The notes under the pieces: model-generated
Told to the model about the DNA's origin: nothing
What the model saw: the letters and a program-made list of their open reading frames with translations, nothing else
Databases searched by the model: none
Part shown: positions 17,912-26,667 of the stretch, piece by piece
Layout: each line of letters starts with the position of its first letter
Position numbering within the stretch: position 1 is the first letter of the stretch
Position numbers and translations under genes: made by a program
Assembly (NCBI GenBank): GCA_000963575.1
Contig: CP011077.1
Coordinates: forward strand, 2,666,001 to 2,730,000
From: Klebsiella michiganensis
GTDB taxonomy: Bacteria > Pseudomonadota > Gammaproteobacteria > Enterobacterales > Enterobacteriaceae
Direction of reading: 5' to 3'
DNA: 64,000 nucleotides

Positions 17912-20091
17912 CCAAAGACCTCGGTAAGTTCGAGCCGCAGCGCCGCTACGCGACCCTGGCCGCCGTGGTGCTGGAGAGCACCGCGACCGTGATCGATGAG
18001 CTGGTCGATCTGCATGACCGCATCCTGGTCAAGCTGTTCAGCGGCGCGAAGCACAAGCATCAGCAGCAGTTCCAGAAGCAGGGCAAGGCGATCAACGACA
18101 AGGTGCGCCTGTACTCCAGGATCGGCCAGGCGCTGCTGGAAGCGAAGGAAAGCGGCAGCGACCCCTATGCCGCCATCGAGGCGGTGATTCCCTGGGACGA
18201 GTTCACCGAGAGCGTCAGCGAGGCCGAGCTGCTGGCCCGGCCGGAAGGCTTCGACCACCTGCACCTGGTCGGCGAGAACTTCGCCACCCTGCGCCGTTAC
18301 ACGCCGGCCTTGCTGGAGGTGCTGGAACTGCGCGCCGCGCCGGCCGCGCAAGGCGTGCTGGCAGCCGTGCAGACCCTGCGTGAGATGAACGCCGACAACC
18401 TGCGCAAGGTGCCGGCCGATGCACCCACGGCCTTCATCAAGCCGCGCTGGAAGCCGCTGGTGATCACCCCGGAAGGCCTCGACCGGAAATTCTACGAAAT
18501 CTGCGCCCTGTCCGAGCTGAAGAACGCCCTGCGCTCCGGCGACATCTGGGTCAAGGGCTCGCGGCAGTTCCGCGACTTCGACGACTACCTGCTGCCGGCC
18601 GAGAAGTTCGCCGCACTCAAGCGCGAGCAGGCCCTGCCCCTGGCGATCAACCCGAACAGCGACCAGTACCTGGAAGAGCGTTTGCAGCTGCTGGACGAGC
18701 AGTTGGCCACCGTCACCCGCCTGGCCAAGGACAACGAGCTGCCCGATGCCATCCTCACCGAGTCAGGGCTGAAAATCACCCCGCTGGATGCGGCGGTGCC
18801 GGATCGGGCGCAGGCGCTGATCGACCAAACCAGCCAGTTACTGCCGCGCATCAAGATCACCGAACTGCTGATGGACGTGGACGACTGGACGGGCTTCAGC
18901 CGCCACTTCACCCACTTGAAGGACGGGGCCGAGGCCAAAGACAGGACGTTGCTGCTGTCCGCAATCCTCGGTGATGCGATCAACCTCGGGCTGACCAAGA
19001 TGGCCGAGTCGAGCCCCGGCCTGACCTACGCCAAGCTGTCCTGGCTGCAAGCCTGGCACATCCGCGACGAAACCTATTCGGCGGCCTTGGCCGAGCTGGT
19101 CAACCACCAGTATCGCCACGCCTTTGCCGCCCACTGGGGCGACGGCACGACCTCATCCTCCGATGGCCAGCGCTTCCGCGCGGGTGGCCGGGGCGAGAGC
19201 ACCGGGCACGTCAACCCGAAGTACGGTAGCGAGCCGGGACGGCTGTTCTATACCCATATCTCCGACCAGTACGCGCCGTTCAGCACCCGCGTGGTGAATG
19301 TCGGCGTCCGCGATTCCACCTATGTGCTCGACGGCCTGCTGTACCACGAGTCCGACCTGCGGATCGAGGAGCACTACACCGACACGGCCGGCTTCACCGA
19401 TCACGTCTTTGCCCTGATGCACCTGCTAGGCTTCCGCTTCGCGCCGCGCATCCGCGACCTCGGCGAAACCAAGCTGTACGTGCCGCAGGGCGTGCAAGCC
19501 TACCCGACGTTGCGCCCGCTGATCGGCGGCACCCTGAACATCAAGCACGTGCGTGCCCACTGGGACGACATCCTGCGCCTGGCCAGCTCGATCAAGCAGG
19601 GCACCGTCACCGCCTCGCTGATGCTGCGCAAGCTCGGCAGCTACCCGCGCCAGAACGGACTGGCCGTGGCCCTGCGCGAGCTGGGCCGGATCGAGCGCAC
19701 GCTGTTCATCCTGGACTGGCTGCAAAGTGTTGAACTGCGCCGCCGCGTGCATGCCGGCCTGAACAAAGGTGAGGCGCGCAACTCGCTGGCCAGGGCGGTG
19801 TTCTTCAACCGCCTTGGGGAAATCAGGGATCGGAGCTTCGAGCAGCAGCGCTACCGGGCCAGCGGCCTCAACCTGGTGACGGCGGCTATCGTGCTGTGGA
19901 ACACGGTGTACCTGGAACGCGCCACCCAGGGGTTGGTCGAGGCCGGCAAGCCGGTGGACGGCGAGCTGCTGCAATTCCTGTCGCCGCTGGGCTGGGAGCA
20001 CATCAACCTAACCGGCGATTACGTCTGGCGGCAGAGCCGCAGACTGGAAGACGGGAAGTTTCGGCCCTTACGGATGCCCGGAAAACCTTAG
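17912..20091 (+). pseudogene. 5'-truncated second copy of tnpA
   Basis: This copy encodes TnpA residues 263-988 without the N-terminal DNA-binding part. Because the repeat unit is 2,213 bp (not a multiple of three), it lies in a different frame from the first copy. An open frame continues upstream to 17683 through out-of-frame tnpA sequence and the inner inverted repeat, but that N-terminus is not TnpA-like. It keeps the catalytic region. Without the end-binding domain it should not transpose alone. Confidence 0.9.
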
Positions 20092-20124
20092 CGTACGATT
20101 TTTTCCGAATTCTGCGGGCTCCCC
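20087..20124 (-). repeat. Outer right terminal inverted repeat (IRR)
   Basis: This 38-bp end runs from CTTAGCGTACGA to GGGCTCCCC. It is directly followed by TTAAT (20125-20129), the right copy of the target duplication. Confidence 0.95.
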
Positions 20125-20129
20125 TTAAT
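20125..20129. repeat. Right target-site duplication (TTAAT)
   Basis: It is identical to 12267-12271. In the uninterrupted chromosome the sequence would read ...GCATTAATACCCGG.... Confidence 0.93.
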
Positions 20130-20330
20130 ACCCGGAGTTGATATTTGATGATTAATGCGAAATTTCTATCTTTTCCCTCTGTGGCAAACCCTTTTGATGT
20201 CAGGGTTGTTGTGTAAAAATTGAGTCTTAAAGTGCCATTTTACGTGGTCTCCCGGCCAGAAATTAAGTTGACCCTATTTAAAACGCCACATATATATCAG
20301 CAAATTTTGAATTACTTACATTCACGGCTA
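20130..20330. other. Upstream flank of hns retained after transposon insertion
   Basis: About 200 bp of AT-rich, non-coding host DNA remain between the transposon and the hns -35 box, with curved-type A/T runs. In E. coli this area holds Fis, CspA and autoregulatory H-NS sites. I cannot map individual sites, but most of the proximal promoter region is still present. Confidence 0.45.
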
Positions 20331-20359
20331 TTGCACAACTTAATATAACGCTCTATTAT
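20331..20359 (+). promoter_or_regulatory. hns promoter
   Basis: TTGCAC (20331-20336), a 17-bp spacer, and TATTAT (20354-20359) predict a transcript start near 20366. That gives a leader of about 37 nt before the ATG at 20404, the same size as the known E. coli hns leader, which is the target of the sRNA DsrA. The transposon ends 206 bp upstream of the -35. Confidence 0.8.
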
Positions 20360-20403
20360 TAGCTCAAACGTCACCCCCCAATAATAAGTTTGAGATTACT
20401 ACA

Positions 20404-20811
20404 ATGAGCGAAGCACTTAAAATTCTGAACAACATCCGTACTCTTCGTGCCCAGGCCAGAGAATGCACCCTGGAAACACTGGAAGAAATGCTGGAGAAAT
20501 TAGAAGTTGTCGTTAACGAACGTCGTGAAGAAGAAAACGCGGCGGCCGCTGAAGTTGAAGAGCGTACTCGTAAACTGCAGCAATACCGTGAAATGCTGAT
20601 TGCTGACGGCATCGACCCTAACGAACTGCTGAACAGCATTGCTGCTGTTAAATCTGCAGGTAAAGCGAAACGCGCTGCGCGTCCTGCTAAATACCAGTAC
20701 GTCGACGAAAACGGTGAAACCAAAACCTGGACTGGCCAGGGCCGTACTCCAGCTGTTATCAAGAAAGCAATGGATGAGCAAGGTAAGAAACTGGAAGACT
20801 TCCTGCTGTAA
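20404..20811 (+). CDS. hns: Nucleoid-associated global silencer H-NS
   Basis: This 135-residue protein silences AT-rich and horizontally acquired DNA. The N-terminal oligomerisation region (SEALKILNNIRTLRAQARECTLE..., about 1-80) is followed by a flexible linker. The C-terminal DNA-binding domain (about 90-135) has the AT-hook-like core TWTGQGRTPAVIKKA. Sequence and length match E. coli H-NS except for a few linker residues (KSAGKAKRAARPAKY). It is monocistronic with its own promoter and terminator. Confidence 0.98.
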   Translation: MSEALKILNNIRTLRAQARECTLETLEEMLEKLEVVVNERREEENAAAAEVEERTRKLQQYREMLIADGIDPNELLNSIAAVKSAGKAKRAARPAKYQYVDENGETKTWTGQGRTPAVIKKAMDEQGKKLEDFLL

Positions 20812-20834
20812 TCCTCTCAGTGCTGCTTATTAAG

Positions 20835-20858
20835 ATCCCGCTCCGGCGGGATTTTTTA
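20835..20858 (+). terminator. hns terminator
   Basis: Stem ATCCCGC / GCGGGAT (20835-20841 with 20846-20852), loop TCCG, and a following T run, 23 nt after the stop. Confidence 0.9.
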
Positions 20859-21382
20859 TTTCTGACGCCCCTCAGTTTAATGTCCCGAACTTCCCTCACC
20901 TCAGAAAAACAATCATATAACAGCTTACGTTTCTTTATTAATGAACCATCGCCAATATCTTTAGATACAATACCTGTCCTTTAGTACAGTTAATTTCACT
21001 CGCTAATCATCAGGTTAAGCCTGAAACTGATTTATCTGATGTGAAGATAATCCTTTTCCGGAGTCGATATACTCCATAAGCGTTATCAACTAAAAATGAG
21101 ATATTACTATCTGGAGTTGAATCATAGCCTGAGGAAATGGTTTCCTGGCCAAAGATCTCACTCCCCGTGCTTATTAAGCACGGCTTACGTTGCTTTTATC
21201 TTCGGCACGGTGAGAAGCCCTCGCCTCGCTTTGGTTCGGCTAAGTATATTCCTGCATCTTTAATCGTGAATATTCGCCCTGGCCATTTAATCAGGTGGCC
21301 TGCCGTTATGCCTGCCTCGCGAGCAGGCGGTTAAATAACGAGCACAAGCCTGTATCCTGACGCGGATTATAAGGACTGTTCG

Positions 21383-21451
21383 ATGGCTGTCAGCAAAGCG
21401 TACCCGAGACGGGCGAAAATACCGTGTAGAAAAGCTGTGATGAGGATTTAA
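21383..21451 (+). CDS. Candidate 22-residue basic peptide
   Basis: This is a short ATG frame (begins MAVSKAYPRR; about a third Lys/Arg) preceded by AAGGA with an 8-nt spacing. I recognise no family. The support is only the start context and the position in a long intergenic region; it may not be translated. Confidence 0.2.
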   Translation: MAVSKAYPRRAKIPCRKAVMRI

Positions 21452-21480
21452 AAGCTTACGGGTAGTACGAGGAGGGAAAC

Positions 21481-21537
21481 GTGACCGGCAGCGTACAAGC
21501 TCTGTGGAAGCGCTGTCGTGCCGGTCGCGTTAAATAA
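21481..21537 (+). CDS. Candidate 18-residue peptide with strong Shine-Dalgarno
   Basis: The GTG start follows AGGAGGG by 4 nt, about as strong a ribosome-binding site as exists, and the frame runs 18 codons (VTGSVQALWKRC...) to TAA. The same DNA can fold through GACCGGCA/TGCCGGTC arms. No homologue is known to me. It is convergent with ugd. Confidence 0.25.
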   Translation: MTGSVQALWKRCRAGRVK

Positions 21538-21554
21538 CAAAATGCGGACGTTAT

Positions 21555-22895
21555 TTAGACAACATTAATAGAGGCACCGCGACCGATGGCGTAATAAACA
21601 AAACCACGCTTATTCAGTCTTTCTGGATCATAAAGATTACGGCCATCAAAGATAACCGGCTGCTTCAGGGATTTCTTCATCAGATCGAAATCCGGTGCCT
21701 TAAAGCTCTGCCATTCGGTACAAACCACTAACGCATCAGCGCCCTGCAAGGCCGCCTCTTTGGTTCCCATCAGTCTTAAATCGCTGCGGTGGCCATAAAT
21801 ACGCTGGGTTTCATCCATGGCTTCAGGATCGTAAGCCTGCACCTGTGCACCGCGTTCCCAAAGCGCCTCGATCAGCACCCGGCTGGAAGCTTCCCGCATG
21901 TCGTCGGTATTCGGCTTGAAGGACAGCCCCCAAAGCGCAAAGGTTTTGCCTTTTAGATCCTGCCCGAAATGGCGAATCACAAACTCAGGCAACTTTTGCT
22001 TCTGGGCATAGTTAACTTCTTCAACCGCCTGCAGGATCTTAGGCGTGTAGCCAATCTGCTCCGCGGTGCGAATCAGCGCCTGAACATCTTTCGGGAAGCA
22101 TGAACCGCCGTAGCCACAGCCAGGATAAATGAAGCTATAACCAATCCGAGAGTCAGAGCCGATACCCATCCGCACTTTCTCAACGTCAGCCCCCAGGCGT
22201 TCGGCCAAGTTCGCAATTTCGTTCATAAAGCTGATTTTGGTCGCCAGCATGCAGTTAGCCGCGTACTTGGTCAGCTCGGCGCTGCGGATATCCATCAAAA
22301 TCATACGATCGTGATTGCGGTTAAACGGCTCGTACAGTTCACGAAGCAGGTCAATAACCTCTTCATTATCCGTACCGATGACGATGCGCTCAGGACGCAT
22401 ACAGTCGGCAACCGCAGCCCCTTCTTTCAGAAACTCAGGGTTAGAAACCACATCAAAATTGATTTCCAGTCCGCGAGATTTCAGCGTTTCTTCCATCACC
22501 GCACGCACTTTGTCTGCCGTACCAACAGGAACCGTCGATTTGTCGATGACAACTTTATGTGAATCCATGTATTGCGCGATGGTGCGTGCAACGGCGGTCA
22601 CATATTTGAGGTCAGCGGAACCGTCTTCATCCGGCGGAGTCCCCACGGCGATATAGTGCATTTCACCATGGTTGACGCCCTCTTCAGCATTGGTGCTGAA
22701 CTGCAGGCGCCCTTCTTCATAATTCTTCTTCACCAACGGCGCAAGGCCTGGCTCAAAGATAGGGATTTCGCCTTTTTTAAGGTTTTCCACTTTCTTTGCG
22801 TCTACGTCGATACACATGACATCGTGCCCAACATCGGCGAGCACGGCTGCCTGGACTAAGCCAACGTAGCCAATACCAAATACGGTAACTTTCAT
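21555..22895 (-). CDS. ugd: UDP-glucose 6-dehydrogenase (446-residue type)
   Basis: This enzyme oxidises UDP-glucose twice with NAD+ to UDP-glucuronate, a precursor for capsule, colanic acid and lipid A modification sugars. The N-terminal Rossmann motif is VFGIGYVGLVQAAVLADVGHDV; the central dimerisation helix and the catalytic Cys in GYGGSCFPKDVQAL (near 260-270) follow, then the C-terminal UDP-binding domain. At 446 residues it belongs to the longer Ugd class, not the 388-residue E. coli enzyme. It lies 24 nt downstream of galU, whose product makes its substrate UDP-glucose, so the pair forms a functional operon. Confidence 0.93.
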   Translation of the reverse strand: MKVTVFGIGYVGLVQAAVLADVGHDVMCIDVDAKKVENLKKGEIPIFEPGLAPLVKKNYEEGRLQFSTNAEEGVNHGEMHYIAVGTPPDEDGSADLKYVTAVARTIAQYMDSHKVVIDKSTVPVGTADKVRAVMEETLKSRGLEINFDVVSNPEFLKEGAAVADCMRPERIVIGTDNEEVIDLLRELYEPFNRNHDRMILMDIRSAELTKYAANCMLATKISFMNEIANLAERLGADVEKVRMGIGSDSRIGYSFIYPGCGYGGSCFPKDVQALIRTAEQIGYTPKILQAVEEVNYAQKQKLPEFVIRHFGQDLKGKTFALWGLSFKPNTDDMREASSRVLIEALWERGAQVQAYDPEAMDETQRIYGHRSDLRLMGTKEAALQGADALVVCTEWQSFKAPDFDLMKKSLKQPVIFDGRNLYDPERLNKRGFVYYAIGRGASINVV

Positions 22896-22919
22896 CTTAC
22901 CATCCTGCGTTGAATTAAC

Positions 22920-23828
22920 TTATTTCTTCGCGCCTACGGTGGCTTCAAGCCAGGTTTTAAAGTCCGCACCCAGCGTGTTATGACGAATACCGTACTCAAC
23001 AAACGCCTGCATATAACCCAGTTTGTTGCCGCAGTCGTGGCTCACGCCTTTCATGTGGTAAGCTTCAACGGTCTCTTTTTCCATCAGCATGGCGATAGAG
23101 TCGGTGAGCTGAATTTCATCCCCGGCGCCTGGAGGGGTTTTCGCCAGCAGCGGCCAGATATCGGCGCTCAGGACATAACGCCCCACAACGGCCAGGTTTG
23201 ACGGCGCGACGTCTGCTTTAGGTTTCTCAACAATACCGACCATCGGCACGCTGTCGCCTGCAGAGAGTGCCACACCTTTACAGTCAACCACGCCATAAGC
23301 GGTCACATCCGCAACAGGTTCAACCATGATTTGGCTGTTGCCGGTCGCATCAAAGCGACGGATCATTTCGGCCAGGTTATCCTGAGAAAGGTCGGACTCG
23401 AACTCATCCAGAATTACGTCCGGCAGGATCACCGCTACCGGCTCATCACCGACGACAGGATGCGCGCACATCACGGCGTGGCCCAGGCCTTTCGCCAGCC
23501 CCTGACGCACCTGCATGATGGTGACGTGCGGCGGGCAAATAGACTGAACTTCTTCCAGAAGCTGACGCTTAACACGTTTCTCAAGCATGGCTTCCAGTTC
23601 AAAACTGGTATCGAAGTGGTTCTCGATGGAGTTCTTAGAAGAGTGGGTAACCAGTACAATCTCAGTGATACCGGCAGCGATACACTCATTAACGACATAC
23701 TGAATCAGCGGTTTATCAACCAGCGGCAGCATCTCTTTTGGAATTGCCTTTGTTGCCGGCAACATACGCGTTCCCAACCCCGCAACCGGGATAACAGCTT
23801 TTCTTACTTTAGAATTAATGGCAGCCAT
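22920..23828 (-). CDS. galU: UTP-glucose-1-phosphate uridylyltransferase
   Basis: This 302-residue nucleotidyltransferase makes UDP-glucose from UTP and glucose-1-phosphate, feeding LPS core, trehalose, membrane-derived oligosaccharide and (via Ugd) glucuronate synthesis. The N-terminal nucleotide-binding motif is AVIPVAGLGTRMLPATKAIPKEMLP, the sugar-phosphate region is GVSHDCGNKLGYMQAFVEYG, and EKPKADVAPSN lies in between. It is full length relative to E. coli GalU. It precedes ugd on the minus strand. Confidence 0.97.
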   Translation of the reverse strand: MAAINSKVRKAVIPVAGLGTRMLPATKAIPKEMLPLVDKPLIQYVVNECIAAGITEIVLVTHSSKNSIENHFDTSFELEAMLEKRVKRQLLEEVQSICPPHVTIMQVRQGLAKGLGHAVMCAHPVVGDEPVAVILPDVILDEFESDLSQDNLAEMIRRFDATGNSQIMVEPVADVTAYGVVDCKGVALSAGDSVPMVGIVEKPKADVAPSNLAVVGRYVLSADIWPLLAKTPPGAGDEIQLTDSIAMLMEKETVEAYHMKGVSHDCGNKLGYMQAFVEYGIRHNTLGADFKTWLEATVGAKK

Positions 23829-23901
23829 TGAAAAAACCTCCAGGACTGTTCAAGTTTCACACTTGTCGTCAATTTAAAAACGCGGTTGAGTATATCAGCT
23901 T

Positions 23902-23939
23902 AAAAACAAAAACCGCCCCCCGTTTACTCCGGCAGCGGC
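23902..23939 (-). terminator. rssB terminator
   Basis: On the minus strand, GCCGCTGCC pairs with GGGGGGCGG in an imperfect GC-rich stem, followed by TTTTTGTTTTT. It lies about 90 nt past the rssB stop and before the galU promoter. Confidence 0.7.
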
Positions 23940-24030
23940 TAATTTAAGACAAATACGATTAGGTTGGTCGCGATATTACCACCGCCCGGGTTCCAGGAAA
24001 AAAGCTAAATGTAATCAGTTGTTCCGTTGT

Positions 24031-25041
24031 TTATTCTGCAGACAGCATCAGCCGTAAACGCCCGCCTGAACCCCACACCTGACATTGCCAGGCTTCGCAC
24101 CGCTGGCTGATTTGATTGAGGTAAGCGTTGCCCAGCGTGCCCAGCGGCACCCCGTTGCTGACCTGAATTTGATGCTCTCCGGTATTTAATGTTGCATTAA
24201 GCCCGGCTGAGACCAGAATGAGGTTTTTTAATCCGCTGTGATAATAACCAACAATGAGCGGGAATTGTCCGTTCAGGTTTGCCTGACGCAATAGCTGATT
24301 GACCTGTTTAAGTAAATTACCCAGTTCGGGTAAACGCTGCCCTTGATGCGAAAGTTGTTCCTGTAATAATCCGTTGAATAATGCTCTGAGCAACAGCGCC
24401 GCTAATACACCGTTATCGCCGGCGCGGGTAACATCGAGGCAATAAAAAGCCAGGTCATTATCTGAAAGCGGTGCAATATCGAGCACCAGCCCGGGTTGAT
24501 CGACAGAAATTAACTGGCGATAATTTATTCGACAGCGCGACATTACCTGCTGGACCGGCGGCTGTAGCTCTTGCAGCAGCTTTGAGGCCGCCTGAGGATC
24601 TCGCGCCAGCGCATCCCAGTCCTGAAACAGTCGCTCTTCCTCTTCAACCCTGGAATTAAACATCGCGGGATAGAGGCAGGACAGCACGGTTTCTTTTAAT
24701 CGATTAAGATCTTTAATGGGTTTTAGCAAGACGTCCTGCACGCCAAGCCGTAAGGCCTGGGCTATATCGGACATATTTTCAGTCCCGGAAATAACCAGAA
24801 TGGGCGTTTGGTTACCTTCATTACGGATGTGTTCTACCAGCTCAAGTCCGTTCATTCTCGGCATCGCCAGATCGCAAATCAGCAAGTCCGGTGTAAATTG
24901 CCCCAGCTTCTCAAGCGCATCCATCCCATCCCAGGCAAGCAGCGTGCCAGCTCCCAGCGACGTCAGATAACTGTCCAGCAGAGAGCGGAAAACGGGCTCG
25001 TCTTCAACAATGAGGATCTGTTTTCCTTCCAGCGGGTAACT
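24031..25041 (-). CDS. rssB: RssB response regulator, RpoS proteolysis adaptor
   Basis: This 336-residue orphan response regulator delivers sigma-S to ClpXP for degradation. The receiver domain (about 8-125) has the acidic pair E14/D15, phosphoacceptor D58 in LLICDLAMPRMNG, and K108 in VLLKPIKDL. The C-terminal half is a PP2C-like effector domain without phosphatase residues. I start at MSYPLEGKQILIVED (25041), which equals the E. coli start; an upstream frame extension to 25092 has no homology. It is transcribed with rssA, 84 nt upstream. Confidence 0.95.
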   Translation of the reverse strand, partial: SYPLEGKQILIVEDEPVFRSLLDSYLTSLGAGTLLAWDGMDALEKLGQFTPDLLICDLAMPRMNGLELVEHIRNEGNQTPILVISGTENMSDIAQALRLGVQDVLLKPIKDLNRLKETVLSCLYPAMFNSRVEEEERLFQDWDALARDPQAASKLLQELQPPVQQVMSRCRINYRQLISVDQPGLVLDIAPLSDNDLAFYCLDVTRAGDNGVLAALLLRALFNGLLQEQLSHQGQRLPELGNLLKQVNQLLRQANLNGQFPLIVGYYHSGLKNLILVSAGLNATLNTGEHQIQVSNGVPLGTLGNAYLNQISQRCEAWQCQVWGSGGRLRLMLSAE

Positions 25042-25125
25042 CATGCGCTTTCCTCTGCCTGGCAATATTTCAATAGTGGCACGGTATCGCAACGAGCGCC
25101 TGTCAGAAACGGTTTAAGTATTGAC

Positions 25126-26037
25126 CTAACCATGAGTACGAACCAACGGCAGTAACTCATCCATTTTTTTCTCAACCGCCAGACTCCCCGCCGCAATAGC
25201 TTCGGACGCGCGGTGAAAGTCGAGCGTGGAAATTTGTGGGCAAAACGGCTGCAGAAGAATATCCGGGGGATCCCCCGCCATACGGTTGCGCTTGAGGCGG
25301 TTCTCAAGCACCTGAATCGAGGTGGTCATGATCTCCATCGCGGTCGGCGTGACGTTCGCCCGGCGGTGGGTCATTTTCCCCAAACGCTCCCGCAAACGAC
25401 TACGCCAGGACGCAGGCTGTGCCAGCCCATCATCCCCGGCGGGCGTCATATTTACCGACAGCAGATCTTGCTGCATCAGATGTGCATCGTGCTGCAAATC
25501 CACGGCAATCACAATATCCGCCCCCAGCGCGCGGGTGAGCGAAATGGGCACCGGATTAACAATAGCGCCGTCCACCAGCCAGTAACCATTGTGTGCAACA
25601 GGCGACAGCAGTCCCGGCATACTGCAGGAAGCGCGAATAGCCTGATGCAGGTCACCGTCGGTAAACCACAGCTCTCTGCCGGTACTCAGGTTGGTAGCCA
25701 CGGCACCAAATCTCATGCCACAGCCCTCGATAGCGGTTTCTGGAATAATTTTGCGGACATTGTTAAACACGCGTTCACCGCGAAGCAGCCCGCCGCGACG
25801 CCAGGAGAGATCCATGAGGCGCAGAACATCCCAGTAGCTGAAAGACCGCACCCACCGTTCCATCACCGGCAATCGCTGGCTGGCATAGGCGGCACCAACC
25901 AACGCGCCGACGGAACACCCTGCCACGATATCAATCTGAATCCCTGCTTTTTTTAACGCATTGATAACGCCAATGTGCGCCCATCCTTTAGCCGCACCCG
26001 ACCCTAATGCCAGGCCGATCTTTACCTGTCTCATCAC
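25126..26037 (-). CDS. rssA: Patatin-like phospholipase family protein RssA
   Basis: This 303-residue patatin-fold hydrolase has the oxyanion-hole glycine motif GSGAAKG at about 12-18, nucleophile elbow GCSVG near 40, and the catalytic dyad Asp in VDGAIVNP near 160. It matches E. coli RssA along its length, including the C-terminal MDELLPLVRT. The substrate is unknown. Tandem ATG codons at 26037 and 26034 leave the start ambiguous by one residue. It sits upstream of rssB in the same direction. Confidence 0.94.
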   Translation of the reverse strand: MMRQVKIGLALGSGAAKGWAHIGVINALKKAGIQIDIVAGCSVGALVGAAYASQRLPVMERWVRSFSYWDVLRLMDLSWRRGGLLRGERVFNNVRKIIPETAIEGCGMRFGAVATNLSTGRELWFTDGDLHQAIRASCSMPGLLSPVAHNGYWLVDGAIVNPVPISLTRALGADIVIAVDLQHDAHLMQQDLLSVNMTPAGDDGLAQPASWRSRLRERLGKMTHRRANVTPTAMEIMTTSIQVLENRLKRNRMAGDPPDILLQPFCPQISTLDFHRASEAIAAGSLAVEKKMDELLPLVRTHG

Positions 26038-26148
26038 GCCTCGGTCAATCTTCCCCGGTAATCACTCCGTGACGCCAACGCCACCGCTCAGTTAACATAA
26101 GTGCTGCCGTCGTATTATTGGCGTCGTTTATTTTTTCCTGGAGATATT

Positions 26149-26604
26149 ATGTTGCAACTTTGTCCCTGTGGCAGCGGTTTGGAGTATAGCTTATGTTGCC
26201 AGCCTTACCTAAGCGCAGCCCAGCATCCGCAACGCCCGTCACAGCTTATGCGCTCTCGTTACACCGCTTTTGTGAAGCAGGATGCCGATTATCTTGTTTC
26301 CAGCTGGCATGAGCGCTGCCGTCGCCCGTCTTTAAAATCAGAAATATCCAGCGCCTTCGGTGACACGGAATGGCTTGGCCTGACAATATATGAAGAGGCC
26401 GAAGGCAAAGATGCAAACGAAGGATTTGTCAGCTTTGTTGCCCGTTTTCAGGAAAACGGCAAGCAAAGCGCGATAATCGAACGTTCCCGTTTCGTCAGGG
26501 AAAGCGGTCAATGGTACTATATCGACGGCATCCGCCCGCAGTTCGGTCGTAACGACCCCTGCCCTTGCGGTTCCGGGAAAAAATATAAAAAATGCTGCGG
26601 ATGA
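26149..26604 (+). CDS. ychJ: YchJ, SEC-C motif protein
   Basis: This 151-residue protein has a Cys-rich SEC-C-type motif at each end (LCPCGSGLEYSLCC near the N-terminus, NDPCPCGSGKKYKKCC at the C-terminus) around an NTF2-like central domain (LMRSRYTAFVKQDADYL...). SEC-C motifs bind zinc and can contact ribosomes or SecB; the role of YchJ itself is unknown. The ATG at 26149 is chosen for the GGAG 5 nt upstream and the match to E. coli; a frame extension to 26101 is unsupported. It is divergent from rssA. Confidence 0.93.
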   Translation: MLQLCPCGSGLEYSLCCQPYLSAAQHPQRPSQLMRSRYTAFVKQDADYLVSSWHERCRRPSLKSEISSAFGDTEWLGLTIYEEAEGKDANEGFVSFVARFQENGKQSAIIERSRFVRESGQWYYIDGIRPQFGRNDPCPCGSGKKYKKCCG

Positions 26605-26667
26605 TAGCCTTCACCGCATAACAGCATTATTGTTTCGCAAACACCGTTCAACAGGATTTATCTCTTC

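Larger units (their letters stand above)
12272..20124. mobile_element. Tn1722/Tn1721-type Tn3-family transposon with tandem right end
   Basis: This 7,853-bp element lies between tdk and hns. It has 38-bp terminal inverted repeats (12272-12309; 20087-20124) that differ at only three positions near the outer tip, and a third copy at 17874-17911. Gene order is mcp (minus), res region, tnpR and tnpA (plus), then a second, 5'-truncated tnpA. The inverted-repeat sequence and the linked mcp gene match what I know of Tn1721/Tn1722. Tn1721 also carries tetR-tetA between its two tnpA copies; here nothing separates them. GC content is higher in tnpR/tnpA than in the host flanks. TTAAT duplications border it. 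Confidence 0.93.
17912..20124 (+). repeat. Second copy of 2,213-bp direct repeat
   Basis: This appears to be an exact copy of 15699-17911. In Tn1721 a comparable second tnpA fragment follows the tet region and permits amplification by recombination; here the copies are in direct contact, so RecA-dependent loss or further expansion of the unit is expected. Confidence 0.92.
20860..21554. other. 695-nt intergenic region hns-ugd with possible tiny ORFs
   Basis: No gene of known family is visible. The first 260 nt are AT-rich. On the plus strand three short frames have start contexts worth noting: ATG 21137 (65 codons, GAGG too close to the start), ATG 21383-21451 (22 residues, AAGGA at good distance) and GTG 21481-21537 (18 residues, AGGAGG at ideal distance). 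The first and third both end in the same GTTAAATAAC. A CCGTGCTTA/TAAGCACGG hairpin lies at about 21161-21180, and GACCGGCA/TGCCGGTC arms at about 21483-21527. All of this could be structured RNA rather than protein-coding DNA. Confidence 0.35.

Noticed and set aside
17912..20091. Second functional tnpA gene
   Set aside because: The first 262 codons are missing and the frame is joined to out-of-frame sequence; it is a truncated duplicate.
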